This document shows, one piece after another, positions 25,165 to 33,268 of a DNA stretch of 37,653 bases. Within the stretch, counting starts at the first letter, position 1. The number at the start of each line of letters is the position of its first letter. The stretch comes from Acidobacteriota bacterium (lineage in GTDB: Bacteria; Acidobacteriota; Terriglobia; Terriglobales; Acidobacteriaceae): NCBI GenBank assembly GCA_003225465.1, contig QIAH01000349.1:1-37653 (forward strand), in the 5' to 3' direction. The translations under genes and the position numbers were made by a program. The notes beneath the pieces were generated by a model, which saw only the letters and a program-made list of their open reading frames with translations, was not told the origin of the DNA and ran no database searches.

Positions 25165-26591
25165 ACGTTCGCTCGTTGCGCTTCCGCATGACGGCTTGGT
25201 ATGCCGGGCTCCTCCTGTGCGCTCTGCTGATGTTTGGGGTGTCGGTATACTTGGGGCTGGAACGCTACCTGAATTGGACATTTCAGAGCATGCTGGTCTC
25301 CGAGTGCCGCACCATCGGTACCGAACTACTTGCTCAGTTGCCTGCCAAGCGCGCTGGCTGGCTTGCGGCCGAGGTCAACGAGGCGTATGCCCCGGAAGTA
25401 AACGGGCGCTTCATCCGCGTTTATCGAGATGGCACAGGCATCGTCTATTTATCAGGGACGCCAAAAGATGGCGCCTTCGAGCCATCCGAGATTCCTTTCC
25501 CGCAAGGCAACCAAAGAGATGGGGTTCGCCGCATTCACCTCAAGGACGGGCGTCAGTTGCTCACCCAGGCGATGACCTTCACAACTCCCGATGGCAGCCA
25601 TTTTCTTGTAGAAAGCGGGACCCCGTATCAGCAGATACAGATCGTTCTGCACGGATTGTTGTTAACCCTTGCGATCTATACGCCGTTCATTGTGTCGCTG
25701 GCGATCGCGGGTGGTTATTGGCTCATGCGACGATCGCTTCAGCCGGTAGATGAAATCACCGAGAGAGCCGAGGGCATCACATCCAGCAATCTGAGCGAAC
25801 GCCTGCCCACCATCCGAACAGGAGACGAACTCGAGCGCCTGTCGACCGCCCTGAACCGGATGATCGGACGTCTGGATGATGCATTCCAGCACATCAATCG
25901 TTTTTCTGCGGATGCTTCTCATGAGTTGCGCACACCATTGACCATTTTGCAGTTGGAACTAGAAGGCATCGTGCACAACTATCCGCTGAGCGAGTCTCTT
26001 GAAAACCAGATCGGCAGCGCCCTGGAAGAGACCCACCGAATGTCCCGGATCGTCGAGAGCCTGCTCACGATTTCTCGCCTGGATGCGGGCGAGGTGAAAC
26101 TAGACAGATTGCCGCTGGATCTCAGCGAATTGATCACTCGCACTGCTGGCGAGATGAACGTTCTGGCACAGGAAAAGTCGATTGCGCTTTGTACCTCCGT
26201 CGAGGCTGGCATTTCCCTCGACGGTGATCGTACACACCTTCAGCAGGTCATCGTGAACCTCATCGACAATGCAATCAAGTACACGCAGGTAGGCGGCACG
26301 ATTCACGTGAGTCTGTACCTGGAAGGCGGCAAAATCATAGTCGCGGTATCTGATAACGGGGCCGGAATTCCAGCGCAAGCGCTTCCTCATGTGTTCGAGC
26401 GCTTTTATCGGGCTGATAAAGCTCGTTCTCGCGCCTCCGGCGGCGCCGGACTCGGACTTTCGATCGTGAAGGCGATCTGTACAGCGCATTCCGCGGGAAT
26501 TTATGTGACAAGTGAGGAAGGACTGGGCAGTCGCTTCCGTGTGGAATTTCCGACGATTTCTGCATCTCACACAGCCAATTGCGCCAGTTGA
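25161..26591 (+). CDS. Membrane sensor histidine kinase partnered with the upstream response regulator
   Basis: 476 residues. There is a first membrane helix at about 12-32, a periplasmic sensor of about 125 residues, a second helix at about 162-188 (LLLTLAIYTPFIVSLAIAGG) and a HAMP domain (188-242). The H-box FSADASHELRTPLTI has phosphoacceptor H254, and the ATPase carries N-box VNLIDNAIKYT, G1 VSDNGAGIP and G2 GGAGLGLSIVKAI. The layout matches CusS-like heavy-metal sensor kinases, but the periplasmic part has no obvious metal-binding cluster. The start overlaps the regulator stop by 4 bp. No metal efflux genes are in the window, so the signal and regulon are unknown. Confidence 0.93.
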   Translation: MNVRSLRFRMTAWYAGLLLCALLMFGVSVYLGLERYLNWTFQSMLVSECRTIGTELLAQLPAKRAGWLAAEVNEAYAPEVNGRFIRVYRDGTGIVYLSGTPKDGAFEPSEIPFPQGNQRDGVRRIHLKDGRQLLTQAMTFTTPDGSHFLVESGTPYQQIQIVLHGLLLTLAIYTPFIVSLAIAGGYWLMRRSLQPVDEITERAEGITSSNLSERLPTIRTGDELERLSTALNRMIGRLDDAFQHINRFSADASHELRTPLTILQLELEGIVHNYPLSESLENQIGSALEETHRMSRIVESLLTISRLDAGEVKLDRLPLDLSELITRTAGEMNVLAQEKSIALCTSVEAGISLDGDRTHLQQVIVNLIDNAIKYTQVGGTIHVSLYLEGGKIIVAVSDNGAGIPAQALPHVFERFYRADKARSRASGGAGLGLSIVKAICTAHSAGIYVTSEEGLGSRFRVEFPTISASHTANCAS

Positions 26592-26728
26592 GGTACGAGG
26601 CGTCCTTATCTCAACTCCGTCATTCCAATCATCAATGGGCATGGAGGGACGGGCATCTCGCCCATCCAGGGCGAACCTCCCTTTCCAAAAACAGGTCGTT
26701 GGTCTACACCCTGTTTGCTCTGTGGAAG

Positions 26729-26754
26729 GTTTAGCGGTCTACGAGCTGCTAAAC
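26729..26754. promoter_or_regulatory. Inverted repeat GTTTAGC-N12-GCTAAAC, candidate operator
   Basis: Perfect 7-bp arms separated by 12 bp, ending 27 bp upstream of the TTG start of the small membrane-protein gene. There is no T-tract, so it is more like an operator than a terminator. It is the only strongly symmetrical element in the 190-bp gap after the histidine kinase. Confidence 0.35.
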
Positions 26755-26781
26755 TACGGCCACAAAAAAGGAAGGCGATAA

Positions 26782-27201
26782 TTGAAAGCGCCCACGCTCT
26801 ATCGAATCGCTGCTGTTCTTCTGCTGCTCTTTGCCGTCGGACATACACTTGGTTTTCGCCAGTCCGATCCCAGATGGGGAGTGGAGGCGCTTCTGGGCTC
26901 AATGCGGTCCATACACTTTGACGTGCAGGGGTTTAGCAGGACATATTGGGATCTCTTTGTTGCTGCCGGATTCTGTGTCGGCGTGTTTTATCTATTCGCG
27001 GCGATATTAGCGTGGCAGCTAGGTGGCCTTCCGGCAGAGACTTTGGCGCTGATGCGCGGCCCGGCCTGGGCGTTCGCCCTCTGCTTTGCCGCCATCACGG
27101 TTCTGAGCTGGAGATACCTCTTTATCCTTCCTATCGTTTTCTCTTTCCTTATAACGGTGTGTTTGATTGCGGCGGCATGGCTTTCCGCCAAACCAATCTG
27201 A
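26782..27201 (+). CDS. Small four-helix membrane protein, function unknown
   Basis: 139 residues. Hydrophobic segments lie at about 7-25 (YRIAAVLLLLFAVGHTLGF), 56-80 (WDLFVAAGFCVGVFYLFAAILAW), 92-108 and 110-133. The first helix with GHTLGF and the short loop DPRWG resemble small acidobacterial membrane proteins usually annotated as hypothetical. The start is TTG at 26782, supported by GGAAGG about 7 nt upstream and by the helix beginning at once; no ATG is suitably placed. A 7-bp-arm inverted repeat lies just upstream. It stands alone between the two-component system and the DUF1328 gene. No function can be assigned. Confidence 0.75.
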   Translation: MKAPTLYRIAAVLLLLFAVGHTLGFRQSDPRWGVEALLGSMRSIHFDVQGFSRTYWDLFVAAGFCVGVFYLFAAILAWQLGGLPAETLALMRGPAWAFALCFAAITVLSWRYLFILPIVFSFLITVCLIAAAWLSAKPI

Positions 27202-27303
27202 GCCGTTGTTCGTGAAAATCCGCATTTCAGCGGTCATGCCAAGTGGGCATTTATGCGGACTTGTAGATCGACGCGAGATGGAGGGTGGCGGTGCGAGCAA
27301 AAA

Positions 27304-27331
27304 AATCGCGGCCAGTTCATTGGCCGCGATT
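27304..27331 (-). terminator. Intrinsic terminator for the DUF1328 gene
   Basis: Perfect 10-bp arms AATCGCGGCC and GGCCGCGATT with an 8-nt loop. On the minus strand the hairpin is followed by seven T residues (A-run at 27299-27305 on the plus strand, partly inside the stem). It lies about 75 bp beyond the stop of the minus-strand DUF1328 gene and about 100 bp after the convergent membrane-protein gene. Confidence 0.85.
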
Positions 27332-27405
27332 GCGAATGGTGAAAAGATTCAGTAAACCTAGCACTCGGCGTTCGACGCTTGATTACGCCTCCTGTTCAGT
27401 TGCGC

Positions 27406-27582
27406 CTACACGCCTCGTGAGGTTCCGCGGGCGAAGTGCATGATCAGACTGATCAGGAAGACTGCCAGGAAGATGTAGAAGATGATCTTGGCAATCCCGG
27501 CAGCGGCGAATGCGACGCCACCGAAGCCCAAGAATCCTGCCACCAGTGCAATCACAAGAAACACCAGCGCGTAATACAGCAT
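27406..27582 (-). CDS. DUF1328 small membrane protein (YtjA-like)
   Basis: A 58-residue protein read from an ATG at 27582 with a strong AGGAGG box 4-5 nt upstream, ending at the stop at 27406-27408. It starts [20 protein letters not shown] and contains [20 protein letters not shown], that is two membrane helices with the characteristic [17 protein letters not shown] region of the DUF1328 family. Family members are short stress-associated membrane proteins of unknown mechanism, often induced by osmotic or general stress. The gene is monocistronic, with its own terminator at 27304-27331. Family identification is confident; function is not known. Confidence 0.92.
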   Translation of the reverse strand: MLYYALVFLVIALVAGFLGFGGVAFAAAGIAKIIFYIFLAVFLISLIMHFARGTSRGV

Positions 27583-28088
27583 GGAACCTCCTCGCCTAGC
27601 TCAATGCTTAGGCAGTCTCAGCGTACGAAAATCGGGCGCGACAGGCCATACAGGGAACAGATCAGTTTTGGATCTCAAGAGACTAAGGTCGACAGGACGC
27701 AGCCCTCCCCGATTCTCTGTATGGCTGAGCAGGAAAACTAGAATTATCAATTCTTTTGTGAAGCTGCACTCCGATACAGAACGCTCAAAAGGCCCTGAGG
27801 GAGGCGATCCGAAATCTCCCGAGAACGAGCCTCTCCCATCGGAGAAGCCCAGTCACACGACCCACAAAGGTAGCCCTTGCCTCGACAACAAACGGGCGCT
27901 GACCGATTATGCCGACGCTTTAGATAAGCTGTGGCAGCCGTAACCAAATCAGATCGGGTGTCGGGCGTGCGTGGGCGGCGAGGTGAGCATCGTGCCAAGG
28001 GCAGAATTTAGCTCGACCTCGACCGACCACCCACGAAACAGCGCGGCGGTACAGGGCCAGTGTTAGTGCCTTAAGCCGTTAATTCACC
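27583..28088. other. Intergenic stretch without a convincing gene
   Basis: Between the DUF1328 start and the end of the zinc dehydrogenase I see no gene I would defend. The best candidate is a 61-codon plus-strand frame from GTG at 27758 to a stop ending at 27943 (hydrophilic, ending ALTDYADALDKLWQP). It has no ribosome binding site and no recognisable domain, so it is left as doubtful. The promoter of the DUF1328 gene should lie in the first 100 bp. Confidence 0.4.
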
Positions 28089-29309
28089 CTACGCCGCCAT
28101 CGAACTCTCCTGTGACGGCTCCAGCTTCACTTTGACCCATCCGGGCTCTCTTTTGTCGAAAGCTTTATAGGCTTCGATGACGGAAGTTATGGGTTCTCGC
28201 TGCGTGAGAATCTCCGCTGGGTCGAGCCCGCCAGTTCGAACGAGCTCAATGAGATGAGGTATGTATCGGCGATGATTGCAATTTCCCATCATCAGCGTAA
28301 GGTTCTTTTCCATCGCGTTCCCGATGGGGAATGAGTCCATCGAACCGTAGACGCCAATGATCGATATAGTGCCCGCCTTGGCGACCGCCTCGACACCCCA
28401 AGTAAGGACGATGGAGGGCGCATCGCCAGGCTCCCAATTCCCGTTGTCGGGACTGGCTTCAGGAGCGACCTTCTCCTTTTCCCAGACGTGTTTCTTCGCA
28501 GCTGACTTCGCGGCCGGGCCGCGGTGAGGGCGATTCGCGTCGATGCCGACGGCATCAATCACACGGTCCACACCGATGCCCGAGGTTAATTCTTTGATGG
28601 CTTCGATGGGGTCTTCGGCATTGAAGTCGATCACCTCGGCGCCTTGGGCGCGGGCCATATCGAGTCGCGATGGAATAGTGTCAATTGCGATCACCCTGCC
28701 CACGTCGAACAACTTCGCGCAGGCAACACAAAATTGTCCAACCGGCCCAAGTCCGAACACCGCAACGGTATTGCCGGGCTTGATCTGCGCGTTGTCGGCG
28801 CCCATGTAGGCTGTCGGCACGATGTCGGAAAGGAGGATCGCCTGGTCGTCGTCGACCTCGTCTGGCAGCTTCACTGGACCGACGTTGGCGAATGGGATGC
28901 GGGCTTTCTCGGCCTGCAAGCCGTCGAAGGGCCCAGAGCTCTTCGGCCCTCCGAAGAAGGCAGTTCCGGCGGTCGGTCCGTTGGGATTTGCGCGATCGCA
29001 CTGTGCGTAGTATCCCGCCCGACAATACGAACAGTTACCGCATGCGATGGTGGAAGGAATCACCACACGATCCCCAGGGGAGAGATTCCGCGCAGCGCGG
29101 CCGATTTCTTCAACGACGCCCACACCTTCATGTCCGAGAATGGTGCCTTCCTGCATTCCCGACACAGTGCCGCGAATCAGGTGGAGGTCGGTGCCGCAAA
29201 TGGCGCTTGCTGTCAGCGCCACGATGGCGTCAGTGGGCTCTTTGATTTTGGGTTCTTTTACGTCTTCTAAACGGATGTCGCCAATGTCGTGAAATACGAC
29301 GGCTTTCAT
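28089..29309 (-). CDS. Zinc-dependent alcohol dehydrogenase, formaldehyde-dehydrogenase-like branch
   Basis: 406 residues of the medium-chain dehydrogenase family. The catalytic zinc site is seen in AICGTDLHLIRG (C38 region) and GHEGVGVVEEIG. The structural zinc lobe is CGNCSYCRAGYYAQC (91-105), with all four cysteines. The NAD-binding fold contains AVFGLGPVGQFCVACAK. A long insert of about 45 residues after DAVGIDANRPHRG, and a total length near 400, match the glutathione-independent formaldehyde dehydrogenase-like branch rather than simple alcohol dehydrogenases. It is cytoplasmic. It stands in line with the PRC-barrel gene upstream (111 bp apart). Such genes often accompany stress-type small proteins in this phylum, but the substrate is not defined here. 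Confidence 0.9.
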   Translation of the reverse strand: MKAVVFHDIGDIRLEDVKEPKIKEPTDAIVALTASAICGTDLHLIRGTVSGMQEGTILGHEGVGVVEEIGRAARNLSPGDRVVIPSTIACGNCSYCRAGYYAQCDRANPNGPTAGTAFFGGPKSSGPFDGLQAEKARIPFANVGPVKLPDEVDDDQAILLSDIVPTAYMGADNAQIKPGNTVAVFGLGPVGQFCVACAKLFDVGRVIAIDTIPSRLDMARAQGAEVIDFNAEDPIEAIKELTSGIGVDRVIDAVGIDANRPHRGPAAKSAAKKHVWEKEKVAPEASPDNGNWEPGDAPSIVLTWGVEAVAKAGTISIIGVYGSMDSFPIGNAMEKNLTLMMGNCNHRRYIPHLIELVRTGGLDPAEILTQREPITSVIEAYKAFDKREPGWVKVKLEPSQESSMAA

Positions 29310-29420
29310 ATCTGCTCTCCATTAATCGAAGTGGTGAAGGGGCGTGCGAAGACGCCAAGTTTCAGAATTGGGGATGAGCGGAGCCGTGTTCGGCGCACGG
29401 ATCCGCCCGACCAAGGAAGA

Positions 29421-30137
29421 TTAAACCGCCTTCTTAAACGTGTCTGCGCTCTCGGAGCCCTTTGTACTTGCCGGGCCTACCGTGCAGGTGCTGCATCCGG
29501 CCACAGCTTCTTTGCGGCGTTCGCGCAGACGAGCCTGGAAAGTATCCCAGCGGCCTCCGATCCCGACGGCACTGTTATCGATGATGACTGCGTCAGTACC
29601 TGCCGGCACGATGCGACTGGGCGAGGTGCCTTTCTCGGTCAAAGGCTCTTCCCGAAAACTTTGCCGGCTGGTCTCCGGCACGCGCGCGCCTTCCGCACGC
29701 AAAGAAGACTGATTGCCCTGGAGTTGTTGTGTGGTGGGCGTGATATTGCGATCGGTTTCCGCGCGGTGCATTACGGGACTGGCCTCCCACTTCGACCGAT
29801 AGCGAACTTCATAGTCCGCCCAGCCTTCCTGGGAATTGAGGTCGGACTCATTGTAGGGTGGAAAACTCTCGACCTGTTGCTTGGTCAAATCAGAAGCAAA
29901 ATCGTCTTCGTGCCTGCTCGCGGGGCGTAATCGCTCAGCGGGCACAATGAACTTTTTGCTTTTAAGCCAGCCGCCTGTGTCGACGACCACGTAGCCAATG
30001 TTTCCGCTGGAATGATCGAAAATGACATCGTCTATTTTTCCGAGTTTGTCGTCGTTGAGCCCGTACAGCGTAGCTCCGCGAATATCTTCCGCAGCATCGG
30101 GAAACTGATAATTTCCTAAACGTCCGTAATGCGCCAT
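29421..30137 (-). CDS. PRC-barrel domain protein
   Basis: 238 residues. Residues about 16-80 are a PRC-barrel: IRGATLYGLNDDKLGKIDDV, then GNIGYVVVDTGGWLKSKKFIVPAERL. The middle (about 80-125) has FPPYNESDLNSQEGWADYEVRYR, as in acidobacterial PRC proteins with an appended SH3-like segment. The C-terminal 110 residues are polar and low complexity, rich in T, Q, R and E, and include CSTC near 219-222. There is no signal peptide, so it is cytoplasmic. The ATG at 30137 has GGAGG about 8 nt upstream. PRC-barrels act in RNA processing or as stress and photosynthetic-complex accessory proteins; nothing here decides which. Confidence 0.85.
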   Translation of the reverse strand: MAHYGRLGNYQFPDAAEDIRGATLYGLNDDKLGKIDDVIFDHSSGNIGYVVVDTGGWLKSKKFIVPAERLRPASRHEDDFASDLTKQQVESFPPYNESDLNSQEGWADYEVRYRSKWEASPVMHRAETDRNITPTTQQLQGNQSSLRAEGARVPETSRQSFREEPLTEKGTSPSRIVPAGTDAVIIDNSAVGIGGRWDTFQARLRERRKEAVAGCSTCTVGPASTKGSESADTFKKAV

Positions 30138-30380
30138 ATTTCTCCTCCGGTAAAACCTTTATCGATAGGACTTGTGAGTTAGATGCCACAGCCCTGGGGG
30201 AGTGTTTTACTCAAGCATCCACCGGACCCTACGAGGACCGCGCAGTTGAAAAGAAGAGAACCGATTGGGAGGGCAATCCTTGAACATCTTTTCGACCGTT
30301 CTTCCTCTTTACCCTCGGCTTCTCGAACAGTGTTATCGTCGCCGGTAATTCAACGACTTTAGGTAGGAAGCGTCGGATCT

Positions 30381-30881
30381 TTAACGTGGAGATGGCGTCA
30401 GGGATCTGAGGTAGGCGACCACGCTCTCGGCGTCCTCGCGGCTCATGCGAAATTGTGGCATGGGCGGCCGGAGCCGTTGGCCATCGCGCCAGACTCCCGT
30501 GGTCAGAAGCCTGATCATGTCAGCATCACTGCCGCCGGGAGAACCCGCAATGCGAGGCGCCTGAAGCGGCCAATCTCCCATGGGCTGGGCCGGGAGCAAC
30601 CACAGCGGAGCTCCCTCGAGCCATTGGCCACGTTCGAGATCGCCTGCGCTGTTGCGGGGAGTATGACACTGGCTGCAGACGGCCACGTCCTCGACAATGT
30701 ACCGGCCACGATTTACCAAGGCAATGTTGGCATTGTTCTTGAGGTGGTCGTTCGTCTGCTGAGCAGCTTGCGTCCAGCTGTCGTGAACGAGAATCGGAAT
30801 TATAAGAAGTGCAAGGAGAACTACCAGTAGTAAGTCCGGGAGACGAGGCCGGGCAACAGAGAAGAGAGACGAACGTGTCAT
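30381..30881 (-). CDS. Membrane-anchored monohaem cytochrome c
   Basis: 166 residues from the ATG at 30881. A hydrophobic anchor or uncleaved signal lies at about 13-35 (RPRLPDLLLVVLLALLIIPI). The haem site is CSQCH (C69, C72, H73) in VAVCSQCHTPRNSAG, and the likely axial methionine is M141 (PPMPQF), both in normal positions for a class I cytochrome c domain. The HTPRNSAG context resembles cytochrome subunits that accompany alcohol/aldehyde dehydrogenases. An alternative TTG at 30896 would add five residues; neither start has an ideal ribosome binding site. It is periplasmic, tethered to the inner membrane. No oxidase genes are adjacent, so its redox partner is unknown. Confidence 0.88.
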   Translation of the reverse strand: MTRSSLFSVARPRLPDLLLVVLLALLIIPILVHDSWTQAAQQTNDHLKNNANIALVNRGRYIVEDVAVCSQCHTPRNSAGDLERGQWLEGAPLWLLPAQPMGDWPLQAPRIAGSPGGSDADMIRLLTTGVWRDGQRLRPPMPQFRMSREDAESVVAYLRSLTPSPR

Positions 30882-31188
30882 GACAGGTACGACCAAACCT
30901 TTTTAGGAGTTTCTCATGTGCAATCAGATCTCTGCGATCCTGTAAGGCCTGTAGCTGGCGGTGAAATTCCGTGAGGTGCAGATCGTTGCATATACAGAAA
31001 GAAATGGAGACGTTGACAAAGGAAGTCGGGCAGGAGCGTGGTCGTCAGCGCGACTTTCCCTGGAAGAGCAGAGCAGTAAGCAAACATTCACGCATTTCTA
31101 TCTTCGTCGAACAAACTTCTACTTAGCATAAAGCATCAAAGGCTCGCTCGAAACCCTTCCGTTCAGGGAACCTCCAGGAGTCGAACCC

Positions 31189-31536
31189 ATGAAAGTCAGA
31201 AGTCCCCTGTCTATGCAGCGGTTCCTCGCTCGCATCGCTAGTCTCGCGCTCTGTCTCTCGGGCGCAGTCGGCAACAGCCTCGCTCAACACGCGGTTCCCC
31301 CGTCCCTAGCAGCGTCTCCCGTGCACTTCGTGGCGAATGCGCAGGCAACCAATTGCAAGAGCGGCATCGCGGCGATACGCATCTACACTGCTCCTGGTGT
31401 GAATGCATACACCGTGAACGCTGCGAGCTTGGACACGCGCCTCTCCCTGGCATCAGGGACGTACAACATTGTGATTCAGGCTTGGGACAACTGTGGGCAT
31501 GTGTATCAGGCGCCGGAGACGATCACGGTTCATTGA
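31189..31536 (+). CDS. Small secreted protein of acidobacterial type
   Basis: 115 residues with a signal peptide (about 1-32, ending SLAQ). The mature part holds one compact beta-rich module: IAAIRIYTAPGVNAYTVNAA, LDTRLSLASGTYNIVIQAWD, NCGHVY, ETITV. C56 and C102 flank it and could form a disulfide. This single module, ending QAWDNCGHVY, recurs in my experience in acidobacterial secreted proteins, sometimes as tandem Ig-like repeats. The ATG has CAGGAG about 9 nt upstream. A strong hairpin terminator follows about 50 bp after the stop, so it is monocistronic. The 292-bp region upstream (30897-31188) shows no other gene. Function unknown. Confidence 0.78.
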   Translation: MKVRSPLSMQRFLARIASLALCLSGAVGNSLAQHAVPPSLAASPVHFVANAQATNCKSGIAAIRIYTAPGVNAYTVNAASLDTRLSLASGTYNIVIQAWDNCGHVYQAPETITVH

Positions 31537-31587
31537 TCGCACCTCACGCAGTGCGCTTTGAACGCCTCAGCGCGACAGAATCGAAAA

Positions 31588-31620
31588 GCCCCACGTCTCG
31601 AGATGTGGGGCATTTGTTTT
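31588..31620 (+). terminator. Intrinsic terminator after the small secreted protein gene
   Basis: Arms GCCCCAC (31588-31594) and GTGGGGC (31605-31611) with a 10-nt loop are followed by ATTTGTTTT. The four A residues before the left arm give partial function in the other direction too. Confidence 0.8.
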
Positions 31621-31748
31621 GAAAGCTGCGCGCCGCAGCTTTCGAGGCGCGGGTAGCGGCCGCTATCACTGGGACAGCCTGGACAAGCCACTGGTTCGTT
31701 GAAATGGACGCGACGATGACGTAGCATCGGCGGACTGTGAGGTCTGCC

Positions 31749-32729
31749 ATGAGCACCGATGTTTCAACCGCCGCGAAACCTAAGCGCGAAATTCCGGTCG
31801 GTCTGATCGATGACGCGCGGAAACACGTGTACGAGGCCGCAGTACGGACCCCGCTCCTGCGCCTTAACTATGGCGGACCGGCGGAAATTTACTTGAAGTT
31901 AGAGTGCCTGCAGCCAATCGGGTCCTTCAAGATTCGAGGAGCGTATAACGCGGTTCGGCTCCTGCCAGAGGAGCAGAGGAAACGCGGGGTCTGGACTGTG
32001 AGCGCCGGCAACGCCGCGCAAGGAGTAGCGCTGGCGGCGCGCAAGGCAGGCGTCCCTTGCAAGGTGCTGGTTATGGACACGGCCCCGGTGGCCAAACTGG
32101 ATGCGGCACGGCGTCTGGGTGCCGAAATCGTGAAGGCTTCTTACGATCAATGCTGGCAGGCGCTGGCGGATCGGACGCATCCCGCCATGAGCGGATCGTT
32201 TGTGCATCCTTTCGAAGATGACGCATTCATTGCGGGCAATGCCTCGGCGGGCCTGGAGATCCTGGAAGATCTACCAGATGTGGAGTGCATCATCGCGGCT
32301 TTTGGCGGAGGAGGATTGTCGTGCGGGATCGCGGCTGCCATGAAAGAGCGCAGCCCTCAGGTGAAGGTGTTCGCGGCCGAACCGGAAACGGCAGCGCCCC
32401 TGGCACGTTCGCTCGCAATGGGCTCGGCGCAAAAGTTTCCTGACTGGAAAGCGAGTTGGGTGGACGGGTGCGGAGGCAAATCCGTGTTTCCGCGAATGTG
32501 GGACCTGGCACATCACCTGTTAGCCGGATCGATCGTGTGCACGCTGGAGGAGATCAGGCAGGCGCTGCGCCTTCTGGCGGAGCGGAACCATGTAATCGCC
32601 GAGGGCGCGGGCGCATGTGCGGTCGCGGCCGGGCTCAGCGGGAAGTGCGGTTCCCGAAAAGTTGCGTGTGTGGTCAGTGGCGGGAACATCGATCTGGCAA
32701 AGTTCGCGGATTTGGTGTTGGATGTCTAA
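31749..32729 (+). CDS. Threonine/serine dehydratase-like PLP enzyme
   Basis: 326 residues of fold-type II PLP enzymes. The cofactor lysine is K61 in PIGSFKIRGAYNA, the phosphate-binding glycine loop is FGGGGLSCG near 182-190, and SGGNIDL near the C-terminus holds the pyridine-nitrogen-side serine region. It lacks the C-terminal regulatory ACT domain of biosynthetic IlvA, so it fits the catabolic threonine dehydratase/serine racemase group. Serine racemase activity is a possible alternative worth noting given the D-amino-acid operon elsewhere in the window. ATG at 31749 is preferred (GAGG 6 nt upstream) over GTG at 31737. It is cytoplasmic and appears to stand alone. Confidence 0.85.
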   Translation: MSTDVSTAAKPKREIPVGLIDDARKHVYEAAVRTPLLRLNYGGPAEIYLKLECLQPIGSFKIRGAYNAVRLLPEEQRKRGVWTVSAGNAAQGVALAARKAGVPCKVLVMDTAPVAKLDAARRLGAEIVKASYDQCWQALADRTHPAMSGSFVHPFEDDAFIAGNASAGLEILEDLPDVECIIAAFGGGGLSCGIAAAMKERSPQVKVFAAEPETAAPLARSLAMGSAQKFPDWKASWVDGCGGKSVFPRMWDLAHHLLAGSIVCTLEEIRQALRLLAERNHVIAEGAGACAVAAGLSGKCGSRKVACVVSGGNIDLAKFADLVLDV

Positions 32730-32750
32730 GCCTGAGAAAAAATAACAACC

Positions 32751-32773
32751 AAGGACACGAAGTTACACGAAGG
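32751..32773. repeat. Short tandem ACACGAAG repeat in an intergenic gap
   Basis: ACACGAAG occurs at 32755-32762 and 32765-32772 with a 10-bp period, within AAGGACACGAAGTTACACGA. Similar ACGAAG-rich strings occur between genes in many soil bacteria. Only one short copy is present here and no function is evident. Confidence 0.35.
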
Positions 32774-32874
32774 AAAGCGGGCAATCGTCGACGGGATCGC
32801 TTTTGGGCGTCGATCTTCAGCCGTCAGTCGTCAGGAGACCCTGACGAACCTGCGCGAATTGGGCGAACTCCATT

Positions 32875-33255
32875 ATGAATAGCGTGCGGATGGATACGTG
32901 GCTCTGGGCCGCGAGATTTTTCAAGACGCGTACGCTTGCGAAACGGGCATGTGAACTGGGCCGCGTCGAATCGAATGGACAGGCCGCCAAGCCGGCGCGC
33001 GACGTTCGCATCGGGGACAAGCTGAAAATCACCAATGAGGGTGGGGACTTTCGGGTTGAGGTCTTGTTTGTAAGCGAGACACGCGGCCCGGCTTCCGTGG
33101 CGCAGACTCTCTATTGCGAAACCCAGGCGAGCCGGGAGTTGCGCCAAAAACTCGCCGACGAACGCCGGGCGAGCAGACAGTTCGAAACGCTTCCACTAGG
33201 CAGACCATCCAAGCGCGACCGGCGGCAAATCATCCGGTTCCGGGGAAGAGGATGA
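32875..33255 (+). CDS. S4-domain RNA-binding protein, Hsp15-like
   Basis: 126 residues. The first 70 residues are an S4 domain: MDTWLWAARFFKTRTLAKRA, then CELGRVESNGQAAKPARDVR and IGDKLKI, as in heat-shock protein 15. The C-terminal tail is basic (RRASRQFE, GRPSKRDRRQIIRFRGRG), as in that family. Hsp15 binds free 50S subunits carrying stalled peptidyl-tRNA. Length is close to the family norm (about 130). A second ATG six codons in (MDTWLW) is an equally plausible start, since no strong ribosome binding site marks the first. It ends tail-to-tail with the DUF3291 gene, only 13 bp apart. Confidence 0.87.
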   Translation: MNSVRMDTWLWAARFFKTRTLAKRACELGRVESNGQAAKPARDVRIGDKLKITNEGGDFRVEVLFVSETRGPASVAQTLYCETQASRELRQKLADERRASRQFETLPLGRPSKRDRRQIIRFRGRG

Positions 33256-33268
33256 GCGCGCACGGCGG

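Noticed and set aside
27758-27943. Possible 61-residue protein from GTG
   Set aside because: No ribosome binding site, no domain and polar low-information sequence; kept only as a note in the intergenic entry.
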